Below are positions 62,731-64,000 of a stretch of 64,000 nt of DNA, piece by piece. A program made the translations under genes and the position numbers. Location of the stretch: NCBI RefSeq assembly GCF_030643905.1, contig NZ_CP121446.1, positions 3,106,870 through 3,170,869 on the forward strand. Reading direction: 5' to 3'. The notes under the pieces are model-generated. The model saw nothing but the letters and a program-made list of their open reading frames with translations. It had not been told where the DNA came from and made no database searches. Origin of the DNA: Flavobacterium sp. IMCC34852. GTDB taxonomy: Bacteria; Bacteroidota; Bacteroidia; Flavobacteriales; Flavobacteriaceae. Each line of letters starts with the position of its first letter. Within the stretch, counting starts at the first letter, position 1.

Positions 62731-63558
62731 ATGAAAATTCCAAACCTGAAAATTCCAAATTCCAATAGGGTTTTGAAATTAGTCATTCTTCTTTCCTTTT
62801 TTCTAAATAGTAATTCCGCTCTTTCTCAATATACCATTCCAAAAGTACCTGCTGAGCAAACTTCTGTTTACGACTATGCCGATGTGCTAAATCCTGACGA
62901 AGAAGCACAGTTGAAGGAAAAACTCATTCGCTATTCAGATTCTACAACTACACAAATTGTGGTAATTACCATCGAAAGTTTGCAGGGGGAAGATATTGGA
63001 ATTTTAACTCCAAAATGGGGACAAGAATGGGGAATTGGCGGCAGCAAAGAAAACGATAATGGGGTAATTATTCTTTTGGCCAAAGCCGAGAGAAAAATAT
63101 GGATTTCAGCGGGCTATGGTTTAGAAGACCGATTAACCGCCGGAATTGGAGGAGAAATCACCCGAAATATTATCATTCCCGAGTTCAAAGCCGGAAGTTA
63201 TTACAAAGGTTTAGACAAAGGAACTGATGCTTTGTTTGATGTTTTCAAAGGCAAATATAAAGGCGAGAGAAAATCCAATAAAAAAAGTGGAGGATTTCCC
63301 TTTTTACCAATATTCATAATAATCATGGTCCTCATCTTCATTATTGCAAAAAACAAAGGCAATGGCGGTGGCGGAAACCACGGAAATCGTGGCGGTGGAT
63401 TTGACCTGGCGGACATAATCATTCTAAGCAGTTTGGGTCGTGGCGGTGGCGGTGGCTTTGGCGGAGGTTCTTCCGGCGGAGGTTTTGGCGGTGGCGGATT
63501 CGGTGGCGGATTTGGCGGCGGCGGATTCTCAGGCGGTGGTTCCGGCGGAAGTTGGTAA
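62731..63558 (+). CDS. TPM-domain membrane protein with Gly-rich tail
   Basis: 275 residues: signal-like N-terminus (LKLVILLSFFLNSNSALSQ), periplasmic TPM domain (about 40-165; VYDYADVLNPDEEAQLKEKL, KIWISAGYGLEDRLTAGIGG), transmembrane helix (about 188-207, PFLPIFIIIMVLIFIIA), and a tail of Gly/Phe/Ser repeats (GGGGFGGGSSGGGFGGGG). It is the usual second TPM partner of LemA (YgcG-like). The Gly-rich tail may be trimmed or flexible. Confidence 0.92.
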   Translation: MKIPNLKIPNSNRVLKLVILLSFFLNSNSALSQYTIPKVPAEQTSVYDYADVLNPDEEAQLKEKLIRYSDSTTTQIVVITIESLQGEDIGILTPKWGQEWGIGGSKENDNGVIILLAKAERKIWISAGYGLEDRLTAGIGGEITRNIIIPEFKAGSYYKGLDKGTDALFDVFKGKYKGERKSNKKSGGFPFLPIFIIIMVLIFIIAKNKGNGGGGNHGNRGGGFDLADIIILSSLGRGGGGGFGGGSSGGGFGGGGFGGGFGGGGFSGGGSGGSW

Positions 63559-63604
63559 ATTAAATAGGCATAATATTAGTAGTCGTTTGATGTATTCCAA
63601 ATTT

Positions 63605-64000
63605 ATGATTAGATATTTTATTTTATGGGTTGTTTTTTTTATCGGATTTCAATCCTTGGCACAAGAACCGAATTTGGAAAATGATGTGGAATATTACTCT
63701 GATTTAATTAAAAAGGAACCAATAGCCAGTCATTATTATTTTAGAGGTTACAGCAAATTTAACCTAAAGGATTATGAAGGCGCAATGGAAGATTACAATA
63801 TGGCCATTCAATTGGAGCCTAATAATTTTGAAGCTCATTTCAGTCGAGGTATTTTATTTGAGAAGCTAAAAGATTTTGAAAATTCTATCAATGATTACAC
63901 AAAATGTATTTCATTAAACAGTAATTCCTCTAAAGCATTTTTCAACAGAGCTTACACTAAATCTCTTAATCAAGACTTTAGTGGCGCCATTGATGATTAC
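63605..64000 (+). CDS. Secreted TPR protein (cut by window edge)
   Basis: An open frame from the ATG at 63605 (an alternative ATG lies at 63590) to the window end, 132 codons, no stop. Signal peptide MIRYFILWVVFFIGFQSLAQ, then TPR units: HYYFRGYSKFNLKDYEGAME, DYNMAIQLEPNNFEAHFSRG, LFEKLKDFENSINDYTKCIS. A periplasmic or secreted TPR scaffold; the rest is missing. Confidence 0.85.
   Translation, partial: MIRYFILWVVFFIGFQSLAQEPNLENDVEYYSDLIKKEPIASHYYFRGYSKFNLKDYEGAMEDYNMAIQLEPNNFEAHFSRGILFEKLKDFENSINDYTKCISLNSNSSKAFFNRAYTKSLNQDFSGAIDDY

Noticed and set aside
1..64000. CRISPR array, riboswitch or prophage
   Set aside because: No regularly spaced 24-40-bp repeats, no recognisable conserved riboswitch core and no phage structural genes were seen by eye.

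Overview
The window is chromosomal DNA from a member of the Bacteroidota, almost certainly a Flavobacteriaceae species close to Flavobacterium. Evidence for this: low GC; a tRNA-Thr/Tyr/Thr-tuf-tRNA-Trp-secE-nusG-rplK-rplA order; SusC/SusD proteins; several secreted proteins with type IX secretion (T9SS) C-terminal sorting domains; promoters of the TTG-N19-TAnnTTTG type; and a nearly complete absence of Shine-Dalgarno sequences, except a perfect one in front of rpsU. No phage, plasmid, insertion sequence or CRISPR array was seen.

Layout. 1-5.3 kb (minus strand): translation and secretion core genes, four tRNAs, hpf, xerC and rpsU. 5.5-9.1 kb (minus): an acyl-CoA dehydrogenase and a tight HhH/PspC/DUF2851 trio. 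9.2-10.8 kb: a secreted PNGase F-like protein with a GLPGLI-like front domain. 11-14.5 kb: a cystathionine beta-synthase-like enzyme and a porin. 14.6-22 kb: a SusC-SusD-lipoprotein uptake operon next to a T9SS subtilase. 22-30.3 kb: housekeeping genes (rnhB, lipB, lysS, hemL, a glucosaminidase, a PLP deaminase) and two small secreted proteins. 30.4-37.6 kb: two divergent T9SS cargo proteins sharing a C-terminal module. 37.6-43.3 kb: a mini-metalloprotease candidate, hutU, an aromatic amino-acid hydroxylase and a rhodanese. 43.3-55.5 kb: a two-component regulatory locus and envelope genes. 55.6-57.4 kb: two YD-like lipoproteins. 57.4-64 kb: alaS, an M23 peptidase, a MerR regulator, LemA and two TPM proteins, and a TPR protein cut by the window end.

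The most interesting region is 44.9-54.6 kb. Two tandem TPR-histidine kinases lie upstream of one LuxR-type response regulator. Four copies of an 18-bp palindrome (consensus about ATACGRCATTTGCCGTAT on the minus strand) occur here. Each sits 21-22 nt upstream of a TAnnTTTG-like -7 box. The sites lie before the kinase operon, a lipoprotein gene, a TonB-C-like/PQQ-propeller operon, and an apparently noncoding ~110-nt transcript between the kinases and the regulator. I infer a self-regulating two-component regulon with a small RNA. The palindromes are also positioned as terminator hairpins of the preceding genes.

The intergenic DNA carries several dispersed repeat families (two related 61-bp elements; three TAGCCC...GCTCC elements; palindromes centred on CCACTGG or CCAGTGG; degenerate 7- and 8-bp tandem repeats). 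One repeat supplies a stop codon and others lie inside a GSCFA-family coding sequence.
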